A DNA stretch of 64,000 bases from Bacteroidota bacterium (lineage in GTDB: Bacteria > Bacteroidota > Bacteroidia > Flavobacteriales_E > Vicingaceae), in the NCBI GenBank assembly GCA_013112545.1, contig JABFGJ010000004.1, positions 124,001-188,000 on the forward strand, in the 5' to 3' direction. The stretch's first letter is position 1; each line of letters starts with the position of its first letter. Positions 53,531-62,403 of the stretch are shown here, in pieces. The notes below the pieces were generated by a model. The model was given only the letters and a program-made list of their open reading frames with translations, searched no databases and had not been told where the DNA came from. Both the position numbers and the translations under genes were made by a program.

Positions 53531-54100
53531 TTAATTTTGTTGGTACTTTTTACCAAATTTTAACGAAAGTGTCAGAGATGGAACAAAGCTTCGCTGCATA
53601 GTTAAATACTGCACATCAGGTCTTATTATTCCAGAAATATCATCATTTACATCAAAGTAAAAGAGGTGAGCATCTACAGATGCATCCACAACATTGATAA
53701 CATAAGCCAGCCCAGTTAAAACAAACATCAAATCTCTGTTTTTTCGATGATAATCAATTAGGCTCTGCATGTTTTCATTGGTATAAACATCTTGATATTG
53801 ATAATCTATTGTATTGGGATCATCGTCAACTCGCTTTAGGTAAGCAGATTTAAAGTTTTCAAATTTATTTTTTTGATCGATAGCAAAAAACAAAGGAGTT
53901 CCAATAATCGCATAAACTAAAGGAATTTTCCAGTATTTCTTATTATATGCTTGGCCTAAACCAGGAACAGCCAAGGATAATAATGTTGCTTTAGTAGGAG
54001 AGTGGCTAATATTTTCCTCAATAATAGTTGTGTCTGATACTTGAGCTTTTATGCTGCCATAAGAAACAAGAAAAACACATATAGCAATAAGAATTTTCAT
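53531..54100 (-). CDS. DUF5683 domain protein
   Basis: This 189-residue protein has a signal peptide (ending SIKAQ) and then PTKATLLSLAVPGLGQAYNKKYWKIPLVY, the conserved DUF5683 patch, followed by two or three hydrophobic segments. The function is unknown. It lies 12 bases after parB and before dapB, a conserved Bacteroidota order, which hints at a role linked to the envelope or cell division. That is inference from context only. Confidence 0.85.
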   Translation of the reverse strand: MKILIAICVFLVSYGSIKAQVSDTTIIEENISHSPTKATLLSLAVPGLGQAYNKKYWKIPLVYAIIGTPLFFAIDQKNKFENFKSAYLKRVDDDPNTIDYQYQDVYTNENMQSLIDYHRKNRDLMFVLTGLAYVINVVDASVDAHLFYFDVNDDISGIIRPDVQYLTMQRSFVPSLTLSLKFGKKYQQN

Positions 54101-54112
54101 GCGCCTTTTGGG

Positions 54113-55000
54113 CTATAAATTCATTAATTTGATAATTCGGGATAATTCTTCATCTGAATTAAAAGGAATGACTAATCGACCTCGATCTATGTCTTTACGT
54201 TGAAGGTTAACCTTTACTTCAAAGTATTTAGATAAATCAGATTTTAATTTCTTATCGACCAGTGAAAGTGGAAGAACTGCTGAATTATGAGGTTTTTGAC
54301 TCGATTCTTTTTTTTCTTTTGCCAGTTCTTCGGTTTTGCGAACCGAAAGTGTTTCTTCTAATATTTGGTGTAAAACATTGATTTGCTCAGTTTCAGATTC
54401 AATATTGATGAGGGCTCTAGCGTGACCCATTGAAATTTTATTCTCACGAATAGCTGCTTGTATTTCAGCTGGTAACTTCAACAGCCTTAAATAGTTAGAA
54501 ATCGTGCTTCTTTGTTTTCCAACTCGTTGACTTAAAACTTCTTGCGTTAAACTACATTCGTCAATTAATCGCTGATACGAGATTGCAATTTCAATCGCAT
54601 CTAAATTGCTGCGTTGTATGTTTTCTACCAAAGCCATTTCAAGCATACTTTGGTCGTTTGCAATTCTGATATAAGCAGGTATTTTATGCAGTCCTGCTAA
54701 TTGAGAAGCTCTAAATCTTCTTTCGCCTGAAATTAATTGAAATTGGTTATATCCTAATTTGCGAACGGTTATAGGTTGAATAATTCCCAATGTCTTAATT
54801 GATTGAGCTAATTCAATTAAAGCCTGTTCTTCAAATTTTGTTCGAGGTTGGAAAGGGTTAGCTACAATTTGACTGATTTCTAATTCGGCAATAGAACCAA
54901 CAGTTGTAGATACTTCTGAAGTTTCTTTTGTTGTTATATCAGACTTTTCGTTTTCAAGAAGTGCGCTTAATCCTCTTCCTAAAGCAGGTTTTTTATTCAT
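54113..55000 (-). CDS. parB: Chromosome-partitioning protein ParB
   Basis: This 295-residue protein binds parS sites and acts as a CTP switch in origin segregation. The N-terminal tail KKPALGRGLSALL is shared by chromosomal ParB proteins and contacts ParA. The CTP-binding motif LISGERRFRAS, the NPFQPR strand and the helix-turn-helix (LSQRVGKQRSTISNYLRLLKLP) are intact. The ATG overlaps the parA stop as ATGA. I noticed no parS palindrome (TGTTTCACGTGAAACA-like) in the window. Confidence 0.96.
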   Translation of the reverse strand: MNKKPALGRGLSALLENEKSDITTKETSEVSTTVGSIAELEISQIVANPFQPRTKFEEQALIELAQSIKTLGIIQPITVRKLGYNQFQLISGERRFRASQLAGLHKIPAYIRIANDQSMLEMALVENIQRSNLDAIEIAISYQRLIDECSLTQEVLSQRVGKQRSTISNYLRLLKLPAEIQAAIRENKISMGHARALINIESETEQINVLHQILEETLSVRKTEELAKEKKESSQKPHNSAVLPLSLVDKKLKSDLSKYFEVKVNLQRKDIDRGRLVIPFNSDEELSRIIKLMNL

Positions 55001-55803
55001 TCTACGGGTATCGTTTTCTCTGATTCTTTAATTTGAGTCATCTCGTTTTTTTGAAGAATCTCTCTTGCTAAATTAAGGTAATTTATAGCTCCTTTACAGC
55101 TAGCATCATGCATTATGATTGTTTCTCCGTGACTAGGTGCTTCGCCCAATCGAGTGTTTCTTTGAATGATGGTATCAAAAACCATTTGCTGGAAATGTGT
55201 TTTAACCTCTTCTACTACTTGGTTTGACAAACGCAAACGGATATCGTACATGGTTAGCAGCAAGCCTTCTATATTCAAGTCAGGGTTTAGTCTAGCCTGA
55301 ATGATTTTAATTGTGTTCAACAATTTGCCCAAGCCTTCAAGTGCAAAATACTCGCATTGAACAGGAATAATAACAGAATCAGCAGCAGTAAGTGAGTTTA
55401 GTGTGATTAAACCTAATGAAGGAGAACAGTCGATGATAATAAAATCATAATTGTCGCGAACTTTATTTAAAGAAGCACGCATCATTTTTTCACGAGATGG
55501 TAAATTAATCATTTCAATTTCAGCACCTACCAAATCGATGTGAGCAGGGAGTAAATCTAAATTTGGAGAGCTAGTTTCTAAAATAATATCACTCGGGTCA
55601 ATATCATTAATGATACATTCGTAAATACTAGTTTTTACATTACGCGGATCTATACCAACACCAGAAGTAGCATTTGCTTGTGGGTCGGCGTCAACTAACA
55701 AAACTTTGCGTTCTAACACTCCTAAAGCTGCCGCTAAGTTGATGGAAGTTGTCGTTTTACCGACTCCGCCTTTTTGATTTGCTATTGCTATAATTTTTGC
55801 CAT
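54997..55803 (-). CDS. parA: Chromosome-partitioning ATPase ParA (Soj)
   Basis: This 268-residue Walker-type ATPase moves ParB-bound origins. The deviant Walker A KGGVGKTTTSINLAAAL is at about 11-27, the Walker A' strand gives LLVDADPQANAT, and Walker B gives IIDCSPSLG. The short N-terminus, lacking a DNA-binding domain, is typical of chromosomal (type Ib-like) ParA. It is translationally coupled to parB. Confidence 0.97.
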   Translation of the reverse strand: MAKIIAIANQKGGVGKTTTSINLAAALGVLERKVLLVDADPQANATSGVGIDPRNVKTSIYECIINDIDPSDIILETSSPNLDLLPAHIDLVGAEIEMINLPSREKMMRASLNKVRDNYDFIIIDCSPSLGLITLNSLTAADSVIIPVQCEYFALEGLGKLLNTIKIIQARLNPDLNIEGLLLTMYDIRLRLSNQVVEEVKTHFQQMVFDTIIQRNTRLGEAPSHGETIIMHDASCKGAINYLNLAREILQKNEMTQIKESEKTIPVE

Positions 55804-55820
55804 ATTTTTTTGCTTAATGC

Positions 55821-56501
55821 TTAGAAATTGATTGAATCTCCAATGTTGATCAATGTTAATTTTTTGTTTGACTTTTTAAATGTTTGTATTGCTTTTTCAC
55901 GGTCAATCACTATATAAGGAAAGGTATCGTAGTGCATGCCGATTATTTCGTTGCAATCTATAAAATCACTTGCAATTCGAGCATCGTTTATTCCCATAGT
56001 AAAATTATCACCAATAGGAAGAAAAGCGATATCGGGCTTCCACAATTCTGCGATTAATTTCATATCCATATGCAGCGCTGTGTCTCCTGCATAATAAATT
56101 TGTTTTCCTTCTATGTTTAAAAGAAATCCACCAGGGTTTCCACCATAAGTTCCGTCGGGCAAAACTGATGAATGTACAGCATTAACCATTCTTACACTGC
56201 CAAAATCGAAATTCCACTCACCGCCAATATTCATCGGATGAATCTGATTTATTCCTTGTTTTTCAAACCATGAAACAATTTCAAAATTCGAAACAATTCT
56301 GCTGTTAGTTCGTTTAGCAATTTCAAGTGCATCTGCAACATGATCTTCATGACCATGACTTATCAACATATAATCGCAAGGTATTTTATCGACCTCAATC
56401 TTTTTTGCAAGCTCATTTGGTCGAATAAATGGATCGAATAATAAGGACGAAGTCTTGGTAGTGATACCAAAACAAGAATGACCGTAATATGTGATTTTCA
56501 T
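55821..56501 (-). CDS. UPF0173 metal-dependent hydrolase (metallo-beta-lactamase fold)
   Basis: This 226-residue protein has the metal site SHGHEDHVAD (His49, His51, Asp53, His54), further ligands in AVHSSV and YAGDTALHMD, and the GMHYDTFP C-terminal motif, matching the UPF0173/YtkL family. The physiological substrate is unknown. It lies 17 bases upstream of parA on the same strand and may share its promoter. Confidence 0.93.
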   Translation of the reverse strand: MKITYYGHSCFGITTKTSSLLFDPFIRPNELAKKIEVDKIPCDYMLISHGHEDHVADALEIAKRTNSRIVSNFEIVSWFEKQGINQIHPMNIGGEWNFDFGSVRMVNAVHSSVLPDGTYGGNPGGFLLNIEGKQIYYAGDTALHMDMKLIAELWKPDIAFLPIGDNFTMGINDARIASDFIDCNEIIGMHYDTFPYIVIDREKAIQTFKKSNKKLTLINIGDSINF

Positions 56502-56614
56502 GGACTTAAGAGAGTAAAAATTAATGAGTTTCTTTGCAGAAAATTTGAAAAGAATTCTGGTTAAAAATACTACTATATAAAGGGTATTTAGCCATGAATT
56601 CAGCTTAATTTTTA

Positions 56615-56628
56615 AACAAAATTTTGTT
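56615..56628. repeat. 14-bp perfect palindrome before the FMN reductase gene
   Basis: AACAAAATTTTGTT is self-complementary and ends ten bases before the ATG at 56638. In such AT-rich DNA short palindromes arise by chance, but its position just before a start codon makes it a candidate operator. Confidence 0.3.
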
Positions 56629-56637
56629 AATAGGACT

Positions 56638-57156
56638 ATGCTTACAATTATATCGGCAAGTAATCGAAATGATAATCAAACAGCAATTTTTTCTAAGGCT
56701 TGTAAATTGCATTTAGAAAGCAAAAATATTCCACATAAGTATTTTGCATTGAGTGAGATACCTAAAGAAACTTCATTTTTTGATTTATATGAATATGAGA
56801 CATCTGCTTTTAGCCAAATAGCATCAGAATATATTGCGCCTCACGAAAAGTTTGTATTTATAATTCCTGAGTATAATGGTAGTTTTCCGGGTATTTTGAA
56901 AGCTTTTATCGATGGTATTTTGCCCAAGCATTTTAATGGTAAAAAAGCTTGTTTAATTGGTATCTCATCAGGTCATGCAGGTAATTTGAGAGGTATGGAC
57001 CATTTTGCAGATGTGTTGAATTATTTGAATGTAAATGTGATGCCAAAACGATTGTGTATTCCCAGAATTGATAATTTATTGCAGGATAATCAATTGATTG
57101 ATGAAACCACTTTGAGCCAACTAAAGGCTCAGATAGAACGTTTTTTAGATTTTTGA
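56638..57156 (+). CDS. NADPH-dependent FMN reductase family protein
   Basis: This 172-residue flavodoxin-fold protein has the FMN phosphate-loop region near ISASNRNDNQT (residues 5-15), PEYNGSFPGILKAFID (about 80-95) and GISSGHAGNLRG, all characteristic of NADPH-dependent FMN/azo/quinone reductases. It should be cytoplasmic. The substrate is unknown. It lies one base before truA and appears co-transcribed with it. Confidence 0.88.
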   Translation: MLTIISASNRNDNQTAIFSKACKLHLESKNIPHKYFALSEIPKETSFFDLYEYETSAFSQIASEYIAPHEKFVFIIPEYNGSFPGILKAFIDGILPKHFNGKKACLIGISSGHAGNLRGMDHFADVLNYLNVNVMPKRLCIPRIDNLLQDNQLIDETTLSQLKAQIERFLDF

Positions 57157-57157
57157 G

Positions 57158-57904
57158 ATGCGATATTTTATTAGCTTAACATACAAAGGCACCGCTTATC
57201 ACGGTTGGCAAATTCAGCCAAATGCCAATACAGTGCAAGCTGAAGTTCAGCATGCTTTATCGATTTTAGAACAAGAAAAAATAGAGCTTGTGGCTGCTGG
57301 AAGAACAGACACTGGTGTTCATGCTAAAGAGATTTTTGCACATTTTGACACTGAAAAACAGTGGGATAAAGCACAATTTATTTTTAAGATGAATTCAATT
57401 CTTCCAAAGGACATTGCAGTTAATGATTTGCATTTAGTTGCTACTGATTTTCATGCTCGTTTTTCAGCTACTTCACGTACTTACCAATATCATTTAACAC
57501 TAAATAAAAATCCATTTAATATAGAATTATCGTATCATTTTTTTGGAAAACTTAATGTAGATTCTATGAATGAAGCGGCGCAGTATTTATTGGGCGAACA
57601 TGATTTCTCTTGTTTTAGCAAATCTAAAACACAAACATTTACCAATTTTTGTAAGATTGAAAAAGCCGTTTGGGAGCAAGTAGGCGATGAATTAGTTTTT
57701 ACCATTAAAGCCAATCGTTTTCTAAGAAATATGGTTAGAGCCATTGTTGGAACCTTAATCGAAGTGGGCGAGGGCAAGCGCGATGTTTCAGATTTTCCAA
57801 ATTTAATTGCATCGAAAAATCGTTCAAATGCTGGAACTTCTGCTCCTGCTTCTGGTTTGTTTTTAGTTCAAATTGAGTATCCAGAAGAAGGTTTTATTAG
57901 ATAA
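57158..57904 (+). CDS. truA: tRNA pseudouridine(38-40) synthase TruA
   Basis: This 248-residue enzyme isomerises uridines 38-40 in the anticodon stem. The catalytic Asp51 lies in AAGRTDTGVHA, and the flanking YHGWQIQPNANTVQ and C-terminal FLRNMVRAIVGTLIEVG are typical. Length is normal. It is followed nine bases later by the ABC exporter. Confidence 0.97.
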   Translation: MRYFISLTYKGTAYHGWQIQPNANTVQAEVQHALSILEQEKIELVAAGRTDTGVHAKEIFAHFDTEKQWDKAQFIFKMNSILPKDIAVNDLHLVATDFHARFSATSRTYQYHLTLNKNPFNIELSYHFFGKLNVDSMNEAAQYLLGEHDFSCFSKSKTQTFTNFCKIEKAVWEQVGDELVFTIKANRFLRNMVRAIVGTLIEVGEGKRDVSDFPNLIASKNRSNAGTSAPASGLFLVQIEYPEEGFIR

Positions 57905-57913
57905 ATTTGCAGC

Positions 57914-59665
57914 ATGAGCGAGGTTACTGGGAAAGCATGGGACACAGCATTGTTAAAACGAGTTTTAGCTTATGTAAAACCTTATCGCAAAACATTTATA
58001 ATCACAGGGATACTAGTTGTTTTGCTGGCTATTTTGGGGCCAATCCGACCTTGGATTATTCAACACACCATAGATGTAGAAGTTGCAGCAAAAAATGAAG
58101 AAGGAGTGCTTTATTTCACCTTGCTTTTAATTGCTGTGTTAATAATAGAGGCTGTTGTGCAGTTTTTTCAAACTTACATGGCCAATTGGCTAGGGCAGTC
58201 AGTAATTAAGGACATGCGCGTGCAATTGTACAAGCACATTTTGTCTTTTCGTTTAAAATATTTTGATCGCACTGCAATTGGAACTTTAGTGACTCGTAAT
58301 GTTTCTGATATAGAAACCATTGCTAATATTTTTGCCGAAGGGATTTTGGTAATCTTCGGTGATATTTTAAAATTATTGGCTGTAATCGTTTTTATGTTTT
58401 ACACTGATTGGTTGCTTACCTTAATCAGTTTAATTCCAATACCCATTTTAATCTTTGCGACTAGCATTTTTAAAAGAGTTATTAAAAAAGCTTTTCAAGA
58501 TGTTAGAACTCAAGTTTCAAGGTTAAATGCTTTTGTGCAAGAACGAGTTACAGGAATGAAAATTATACAAATTTTTAATCGAGAAACGATTGAGATGGAG
58601 CGATTTAAAGAAATGAACAAACTGCATCGAAATGCACATATTCGCACAGTTTGGGCCTATTCCGTTTTTTTTCCAATTGTAGAAATGCTCTCTGCTACTT
58701 CTTTGGGTTTATTGGTTTGGTGGGGTACCAAAAGCGTGTTAGGTGGTTATACGACTTTGGGGAATTTAGTCGCTTTTATTTTATACATCTATATGCTTTA
58801 TCGACCTATTCGTCAATTAGCTGACCGATTTAACACCTTACAAATGGGAATGGTAAGCTCAGAGCGTGTATTTAAAGTATTGGATACTAAATCTAATATT
58901 GAGGATGAAGGAGAAGTTCTAAAAGAAAAACTAGAAGGATTGATTGAGTTTAATCAAGTTTGGTTTGCTTATGTCGATCAAGATTACGTATTGAAAAATA
59001 TTAGTTTTTCAGCTATGCCTGGTGAAACGATTGCGTTTGTTGGTGCAACAGGTTCTGGGAAAACATCAACCATCAATTTATTGGGGCGTTTTTATGAATT
59101 TGAACGCGGGGAAATTAAAATAGATGGTGTTAAAGTCCAAGATTACAATTTGGATAATTTGCGGCAAAATATGGCTGTTGTTTTACAAGATGTTTTTTTA
59201 TTTTCAGATACCATTCTCAATAACATTACATTGTATAATACGGAAATCTCTTTGGACGACGTAATTAAAGCTTCCAAAAAAGTAGGAGCACATGGATTTA
59301 TTAGCAAACTACCAGGTGCTTATCATTATAATGTGAAAGAAAGAGGAGGTGCGCTTTCTGTTGGACAACGTCAATTGATTTCCTTTATTCGGGCTTATGT
59401 ACACAATCCGAGTATTTTAATATTAGACGAAGCCACTTCATCCATAGATACTGAATCAGAAATATTGATACAAAAAGCAACGGATGTTTTAACCTCAGGA
59501 AGAACTTCAATTGTAATTGCGCATCGCTTGTCAACCATACAAAAGGCAGATCGAATCATTGTTTTAGAAGCTGGTGAAATTATTGAACAAGGCAGCCACC
59601 AAGAACTTTTAGCGATGAATGGTCACTATAAAAAACTGTTTGAATTGCAGTTTAAGGAAGAGTAA
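57914..59665 (+). CDS. ABC transporter, fused permease and ATPase (MsbA-like)
   Basis: This 583-residue half-transporter has six transmembrane helices (about 20-330) and a C-terminal ATPase: Walker A GATGSGKTS near 377, Q-loop VVLQDVFLFSD, signature LSVGQRQ, Walker B ILILDEATSSID and H-loop IVIAHRLS. Such exporters form homo- or heterodimers that move lipids or hydrophobic compounds outward. The signature is LSVGQ instead of LSGGQ, as in many heterodimer or lipid exporters. Substrate unknown; lipid A flipping is possible. Confidence 0.92.
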   Translation: MSEVTGKAWDTALLKRVLAYVKPYRKTFIITGILVVLLAILGPIRPWIIQHTIDVEVAAKNEEGVLYFTLLLIAVLIIEAVVQFFQTYMANWLGQSVIKDMRVQLYKHILSFRLKYFDRTAIGTLVTRNVSDIETIANIFAEGILVIFGDILKLLAVIVFMFYTDWLLTLISLIPIPILIFATSIFKRVIKKAFQDVRTQVSRLNAFVQERVTGMKIIQIFNRETIEMERFKEMNKLHRNAHIRTVWAYSVFFPIVEMLSATSLGLLVWWGTKSVLGGYTTLGNLVAFILYIYMLYRPIRQLADRFNTLQMGMVSSERVFKVLDTKSNIEDEGEVLKEKLEGLIEFNQVWFAYVDQDYVLKNISFSAMPGETIAFVGATGSGKTSTINLLGRFYEFERGEIKIDGVKVQDYNLDNLRQNMAVVLQDVFLFSDTILNNITLYNTEISLDDVIKASKKVGAHGFISKLPGAYHYNVKERGGALSVGQRQLISFIRAYVHNPSILILDEATSSIDTESEILIQKATDVLTSGRTSIVIAHRLSTIQKADRIIVLEAGEIIEQGSHQELLAMNGHYKKLFELQFKEE

Positions 59666-59670
59666 ATTTC

Positions 59671-59706
59671 AAAAAACAAAAAGCCGCTCCGAAATTCGAA
59701 GCGGCT
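59671..59706 (-). terminator. Terminator of the DUF4252-PadR-PspC operon
   Basis: AGCCGCT at 59682-59688 pairs with AGCGGCT at 59700-59706, with an additional partial inner stem. On the minus strand it is followed by a T-rich tract (A-runs at 59671-59681); on the plus strand there is no T-run. It therefore ends minus-strand transcription coming from the PspC operon, and may slow read-through from the ABC gene. Confidence 0.85.
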
Positions 59707-59765
59707 GTATCCTCATAAATTGTTTAACATTTAATAATCCTGTAGTTTGAGGATAGGAGGGACTT

Positions 59766-59945
59766 TTATATACTTGGTTTAAAGAATTGTAAACTGTACT
59801 TTATTTCCTTTTGCATGGGTTTTTCAATTTTGACTTGATTTTCAACAGACTTGCTGTCTTTTTTTGCTTGAAGTGCGAGCAAACAAATCAGAATGAAAAA
59901 ACTAAAGAAGCCAAAATTTTTGAGCTTTTGTTTAGTCAATTGCAT
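59766..59945 (-). CDS. Small single-pass membrane protein at the end of the PspC operon
   Basis: This frame encodes 59 residues: MQLTKQKLKNFGF, a hydrophobic helix FFSFFILICLLALQA (about 13-28) and a Lys/Glu-rich tail. It overlaps the end of the PspC gene by 14 bases in another frame and stops 60 bases before the operon terminator, which is where a genuine last gene would lie. I do not recognise a family. The Asp/Asn-rich PspC tail provides the overlapping ATG codons, so chance cannot be excluded. Confidence 0.5.
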   Translation of the reverse strand: MQLTKQKLKNFGFFSFFILICLLALQAKKDSKSVENQVKIEKPMQKEIKYSLQFFKPSI

Positions 59946-61563
59946 CGTCATCATCATCTTCAGTTTTATTGTTTTGCTTCAATTCCCAACCGCAATCAGT
60001 GCATTGTAATCCGATTTCGGTCATCAACCAAGTGTGGCCAATCATTTTACCATCATAAGTATTTGTTACATTCTTGATGTCATAGATGATGTCAATCGAG
60101 CTATTTTCAAGATAAATTGATTTTCCAACAGGTAACTCTATACTAATTTCTGCTTCTTGGCCGCGGTAACGGTCTTCGTAAGGAAAATCTATATAAGGAC
60201 TAATGGATAAATTAGATCCATTGATTTCATAAGTAAAATCTATATGTTCTGCTTTTGCACCTGCATCTTTTCTATTACTGCCTCTCGAAGATTTATTTAA
60301 ACGAATGTTAACTTTATCATTCACACTTCTTACTACATCAACACTCATGTTATCAGTATAAATAAAATCGTTTTCTACAAATATGTCATTTGAGTTATTA
60401 TAACCGTTAGAGTAGAATTCGTCCATAGAGCTTAATCTAATTGTATCGGAAGGTAAATCTTCTAACTCTATAAATTCTGTCATTTGTTGTTCGCTCGAAT
60501 ACAAAGCAACAGTTGAGCTAGCAGTAAACGATACTAAGATAATTCCAATGATAAACAATGAGGTAGCTGATAAACCAACAGCCTTATTTGATGTTGGAAT
60601 GTTAAATAGAATTTTTAAACCGGCATATAAAAGACTTAATAATGGAATGATAGTAACTAATGCTATTCCTATAAAAGCTAGAGTATATGTGTTTCCTGAA
60701 TTAAAGAATATTTCAGCAAATTCTTGGCTCCAATAACCACCCCAATGTTCGTTATTAAAATGAATTTCAGAAGGAGCCCCAATCATCACAGAAATTAATG
60801 CGATTAAACCAAGTGATGCCCCAACCACGAACACTACACCAAAAAACTTTACTAAAAACTTAAATAGGAAAGTAATGATGTTTGCCAAGAGCATAAAGAA
60901 TTTAGATACTGCATCACCTGCTTGTTGTCCATATTTATTAGCTGAGCTACCATCTACTTTTTTTTTAAAAGAATTGAATTCGTCTTTAATTGTATTTCCG
61001 ATATTCTCCACATTAATTGGCTCACCCTTCATCTCTAGTTTTTCGGCCGTTGTTTTGGCTTTTGGAATGATGGCCCATAAAATAATATAAATAACTATTC
61101 CTGTTCCAAAACCAAAAAAGGCAATTAAGGCTAAAATTCGAATCCAAATACGGTCTATACCAAAGTAATGACCCATTCCGGCACAAACTCCACCTAAGAC
61201 TTTATCATCTTCATCTCGAAAAAGTCGTTTAGACTTTATTTTTTCAAAATTCGAATGACTTTGACCTTGTTGGTAATTATTTGAAAATTCATCATTAGCA
61301 TCATCCATGTATTGCTCAGGTTCGCCCATGATTTCTACAACTTTATCCACTTCAGCCATGGTAACAACCTCTCTACCATGAGTCATTGATTCTTTAAAAA
61401 GTTCTGCAATTCTAGATTCAATATCCGCCATTATTTCATCCTTTCCGTCAGAATCATGGAAGTAATTTCGAATTGTGGTTAAGTATTTTTGCAGTTTGTC
61501 GTATGCTTCAGACTCTATGTGAAATACGATACCGCTTATGTTTGCTGTTACAGTTTTGTTCAT
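59932..61563 (-). CDS. PspC domain membrane protein
   Basis: This 543-residue protein begins with a cytoplasmic region (1-110, starting NKTVTANISGIVFHIESEAYDKLQKYL) and then a PspC domain (about 112-165, KRLFRDEDDKVLGGVCAGMGHYFGIDRIWIRILAL). Three or four further membrane segments (about 235-365) and a C-terminal periplasmic beta-rich part follow. It ends in a run of Asp. PspC proteins sense envelope stress; in Bacteroidota this long form usually follows a PadR regulator, as here. Likely role: envelope-stress response at the inner membrane. Confidence 0.92.
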   Translation of the reverse strand: MNKTVTANISGIVFHIESEAYDKLQKYLTTIRNYFHDSDGKDEIMADIESRIAELFKESMTHGREVVTMAEVDKVVEIMGEPEQYMDDANDEFSNNYQQGQSHSNFEKIKSKRLFRDEDDKVLGGVCAGMGHYFGIDRIWIRILALIAFFGFGTGIVIYIILWAIIPKAKTTAEKLEMKGEPINVENIGNTIKDEFNSFKKKVDGSSANKYGQQAGDAVSKFFMLLANIITFLFKFLVKFFGVVFVVGASLGLIALISVMIGAPSEIHFNNEHWGGYWSQEFAEIFFNSGNTYTLAFIGIALVTIIPLLSLLYAGLKILFNIPTSNKAVGLSATSLFIIGIILVSFTASSTVALYSSEQQMTEFIELEDLPSDTIRLSSMDEFYSNGYNNSNDIFVENDFIYTDNMSVDVVRSVNDKVNIRLNKSSRGSNRKDAGAKAEHIDFTYEINGSNLSISPYIDFPYEDRYRGQEAEISIELPVGKSIYLENSSIDIIYDIKNVTNTYDGKMIGHTWLMTEIGLQCTDCGWELKQNNKTEDDDDDAID

Positions 61564-61581
61564 CTTGTGTTTGTTTTTCTT

Positions 61582-61926
61582 TTATTTATTGTTTTTTCTA
61601 GTAAGTTCTACTGCTAGTACTAAATCATTCCATGTTGAAGCTAATTCTTTTAAGAATTCTTCGCCAACTTTTGTTAATTCATAATACTTTCTGGGAGGTC
61701 CTGATTTAGACTCTTCCCATCTGTATTTTAAAAGTCCTGCATTTTTTAATCGAGTTAAAAGTGGGTATAAAGTCCCTTCTACTACGATTAGTTTTCCTTC
61801 TTTTAATTTATCAATTATCTCAGAAGGGTAGGCTTCTTTAGAGGAGAGTATAGATAATATACAAAACTCAAGTACGCCTTTTCGCATCTGTGCTTTCGTG
61901 TTTTCTATTTTCATTTGATCTGCCAT
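61582..61926 (-). CDS. PadR family transcriptional regulator
   Basis: This 114-residue protein is a winged helix-turn-helix of the PadR group: MRKGVLEFCILSILSSKEAYPSEIIDKL, VVEGTLYPLLTRLKNAGLLKYRWEES and PPRKYYELTKVGEEFL are the family landmarks. The short C-terminal helix gives dimerisation as in PadR subfamily s2. It lies between the DUF4252 and PspC genes and probably autoregulates that operon. Confidence 0.95.
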   Translation of the reverse strand: MADQMKIENTKAQMRKGVLEFCILSILSSKEAYPSEIIDKLKEGKLIVVEGTLYPLLTRLKNAGLLKYRWEESKSGPPRKYYELTKVGEEFLKELASTWNDLVLAVELTRKNNK

Positions 61927-61927
61927 T

Positions 61928-62380
61928 TTATTTTTGTTTACTCACTTTCATTGCACCATAAACTGAAAATAAAACAGTTTTGTCTTCATTTTCAATTACA
62001 AAATGCGCCTCGCTTACTTTTGATCCATTTCTACTTACAAATAGATTAACTGAACCTTGTTTTGAATTGATTTCAGCTTCATCATCTATTTCGATTAATT
62101 CGAAACCTTCTTCTTGAAACATCTTTCTGATATCACTACCACTATATGTTTCTTTAACCACTAACATTCTGCCTTCAGAAAAATCACCAGTTATCCATTT
62201 TTCTTTGCCATTAAAATCGATATCCATATCAAAGAAATCAATCATGTCTTTTGAAAATGACATGCTAAATGCATCGGTTTCCGATTTTAGTTTTTTATAA
62301 ATCTTATCAGCATCCCCTTTTGTGGCAAATGCTGTAGCACTAATTATTATTGCTAATAGGAGTAATGTGTGTCTTTTCAT
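61928..62380 (-). CDS. DUF4252 family exported protein
   Basis: This 150-residue protein has a signal peptide (MKRHTLLLLAIIISATAFA) and an alpha/beta body with DKIYKKLKSETDAFSMSFSKDMIDFF and VKETYSGSDIRKMFQEEGFELIE, consistent with DUF4252. ATG at 62380 is preferred to an earlier frame start at 62440, which would lie upstream of the promoter. The function is unknown; it is the first gene of the PadR-PspC operon. Confidence 0.82.
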   Translation of the reverse strand: MKRHTLLLLAIIISATAFATKGDADKIYKKLKSETDAFSMSFSKDMIDFFDMDIDFNGKEKWITGDFSEGRMLVVKETYSGSDIRKMFQEEGFELIEIDDEAEINSKQGSVNLFVSRNGSKVSEAHFVIENEDKTVLFSVYGAMKVSKQK

Positions 62381-62403
62381 CTTTTTTCTTTTATTTTGTT
62401 TGG

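Noticed and set aside
54113-55803. A parS site near parAB
   Set aside because: No sequence resembling the TGTTTCACGTGAAACA palindrome was noticed in the window.
57907-58098. Alternative frame at the start of the ABC exporter
   Set aside because: It overlaps a strongly supported exporter gene and has no recognisable features.
59708-59754. 8-base inverted repeat (TATCCTCA and TGAGGATA, 31 bases apart)
   Set aside because: The long loop and lack of a T-run make a second terminator unlikely; probably chance in the operon's 3' leader.
59811-60077. Plus-strand frame opposite the PspC gene end
   Set aside because: It lies antisense to the PspC and small membrane protein genes, has no promoter and is not protein-like.
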